Below the pieces are notes generated by a model, which saw nothing but the letters and a program-made list of their open reading frames with translations, had not been told where the DNA came from and did not search any database. 6,380 bases of DNA from an uncultured Actinomycetes bacterium. GTDB lineage: Bacteria; Actinomycetota; Actinomycetes; Nanopelagicales; Nanopelagicaceae. Of this stretch, positions 5,275 to 6,380 are shown piece by piece. Every line of letters starts with the position of its first letter. The stretch's first letter is position 1. Both the position numbers and the translations under genes were made by a program. The DNA lies in contig CAIXDY010000014.1 of assembly GCA_903918325.1 (NCBI GenBank), forward strand, positions 1 to 6,380. Reading direction: 5' to 3'.

Positions 5275-6372
5275 GTGAACATAACAACCGGTAAAGGCGA
5301 CATCCGTGTTGCAATTATTGGCGTAGGAAACTGCGCTAACTCTTTAGTTCAGGGAGTGACCTATTACAAGGACGCTGCTTTGGATCAAGAGATTCCAGGA
5401 CTCATGCATGCAACTGTTGGGGGATATCACATCTCTAACGTCAAATTTGTTGCAGCCTTTGATGTCGATGCCAAGAAAGTCGGCCTTGATTTAGCTGATG
5501 CAATCTGGGCTAGTGAAAATAACACAATTAAATTTAGTGAAGTTGCCAAGACTGGTGTTCCAGTTTTGCGCGGAGTCACAAATGATGGTCTCGGTAAGTA
5601 CTATCGCGAGACAATCAAAGAATCTGATGCCCCAGCAGTTGATATTGTTGCAACGCTTAAGGAAGAGCAAGTAGATGTATTGATTTGCTACCTGCCAGTT
5701 GGTTCTGAAGTTGCAGCTAAGTACTACGCGCAATGCGCAATTGATGCAGGTTGTGCTTTCGTTAATGCGCTTCCAGTATTTATCGCATCTGATCCAGTGT
5801 GGGAAAAGAAGTTTGCTGATGCGGGTCTTCCAATCGTTGGCGATGACATTAAGAGTCAGGTCGGAGCAACTATCACTCACCGCATCATGGCTAAGTTGTT
5901 CCAAGACCGTGGTGTTCACTTAGATCGCACATATCAGCTCAACGTTGGTGGCAATATGGACTTCAAGAACATGCTCGAGCGTGATCGCCTTGAATCCAAA
6001 AAGATTTCAAAAACTAACTCAGTGACATCTCAACTTGAGCATGACATGGGTGATAAGAATGTTCACATTGGACCTTCTGATTACATCCCTTGGTTAGATG
6101 ATCGCAAATGGGCCTACGTTCGCCTCGAAGGCCGCGCATTTGGCGATGTACCTCTGAACTTGGAATATAAGTTGGAAGTTTGGGATTCACCCAACTCAGC
6201 CGGTGTCATTATTGATGCACTTCGCTGCGCAAAGATTGGTCTTGATCGTAAGATCGGCGGAGCGCTACTTTCACCTTCAAGTTATTTTATGAAGACTCCA
6301 CCTACTCAATACACCGATGAGCAGGCACATGTTAAGACTGAAGATTTCATCTCGGGAAAGCTTGAGCGTTAA
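5275..6372 (+). CDS. ino1: Inositol-3-phosphate synthase (myo-inositol-1-phosphate synthase, actinobacterial/archaeal type)
   Basis: A complete 365-aa enzyme, almost the length of the M. tuberculosis protein (367). It converts glucose 6-phosphate to 1L-myo-inositol 1-phosphate using bound NAD, in the cytoplasm. The Rossmann motif is at 14-23 (IIGVGNCANS). Signature blocks follow: NALPVFIASDP (164-174), GDDIKSQVGAT (189-199), LNVGGNMDFKNMLERDR (222-238), SKTNSVTSQL (245-254), HIGPSDYIPW (264-273), WDSPNSAG (303-310) and FMKTPP (338-343). K278, D304 and K340 fall where the catalytic residues K284, D310 and K346 lie in the mycobacterial enzyme (numbers from memory). In Actinobacteria the product feeds phosphatidylinositol and mycothiol. 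The GTG start lies one base after the padR stop. The gene is intact; eight bases remain after its stop, so no terminator can be judged. Confidence 0.97.
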   Translation: MNITTGKGDIRVAIIGVGNCANSLVQGVTYYKDAALDQEIPGLMHATVGGYHISNVKFVAAFDVDAKKVGLDLADAIWASENNTIKFSEVAKTGVPVLRGVTNDGLGKYYRETIKESDAPAVDIVATLKEEQVDVLICYLPVGSEVAAKYYAQCAIDAGCAFVNALPVFIASDPVWEKKFADAGLPIVGDDIKSQVGATITHRIMAKLFQDRGVHLDRTYQLNVGGNMDFKNMLERDRLESKKISKTNSVTSQLEHDMGDKNVHIGPSDYIPWLDDRKWAYVRLEGRAFGDVPLNLEYKLEVWDSPNSAGVIIDALRCAKIGLDRKIGGALLSPSSYFMKTPPTQYTDEQAHVKTEDFISGKLER

Positions 6373-6380
6373 CAGATCAA

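Noticed and set aside
5491..5919. Minus-strand open frame of 142 codons inside ino1
   Set aside because: It lies fully antisense to a highly conserved enzyme; its cysteine- and asparagine-rich translation resembles no family.

Overview
The window is ordinary, tightly packed chromosomal sequence that I place in the Actinobacteria. The evidence is an inositol-3-phosphate synthase of the short actinobacterial/archaeal kind preceded directly by a PadR regulator (the mycobacterial arrangement), GTG/TTG starts, and start sites with little or no Shine-Dalgarno. GC content looks by eye to be in the 40s, low for the phylum. Together with very short intergenic gaps this suggests a genome-streamlined freshwater lineage such as acI/Nanopelagicales. 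That placement is inference; no rRNA or taxonomic marker is present.

Layout: (1) 1-1165, minus strand: an 88-aa acidic protein of unknown function, translationally coupled by an ATGA overlap to a Gfo/Idh/MocA oxidoreductase of the dihydrodiol-dehydrogenase type, whose C-terminus runs off the left edge. (2) 1166-1209: a 44-bp divergent start region. (3) 1210-1911, plus strand: a PlsC-type acyltransferase. (4) 4521-1908, minus strand: a three-gene unit of a uracil/xanthine (NCS2) permease, a LysE/RhtB exporter, and a PD-(D/E)XK nuclease-like protein with paired cysteines at both ends. The nuclease stop codon interlocks with the plsC stop. (5) 4522-4742: the largest gene-free stretch (221 bp), a divergent control region with a palindrome, a tandem 8-mer and a candidate PadR-type operator. 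(6) 4743-6372, plus strand: the PadR regulator and ino1, one base apart.

How the genes relate: ino1 makes the inositol phosphate backbone used for phosphatidylinositol and mycothiol in Actinobacteria, and plsC makes phosphatidic acid, so two genes serve phospholipid supply, although they are in different transcription units. The PadR protein probably controls its own two-gene operon. The permease brings in nucleobases. The exporter and nuclease are coupled to it by position only; no shared pathway is evident.

I found no RNA gene, mobile element, CRISPR array or defence island. No convincing previously undescribed system is visible. The items most worth a second look are the four-cysteine nuclease, the 88-aa orphan, and the 221-bp control region.
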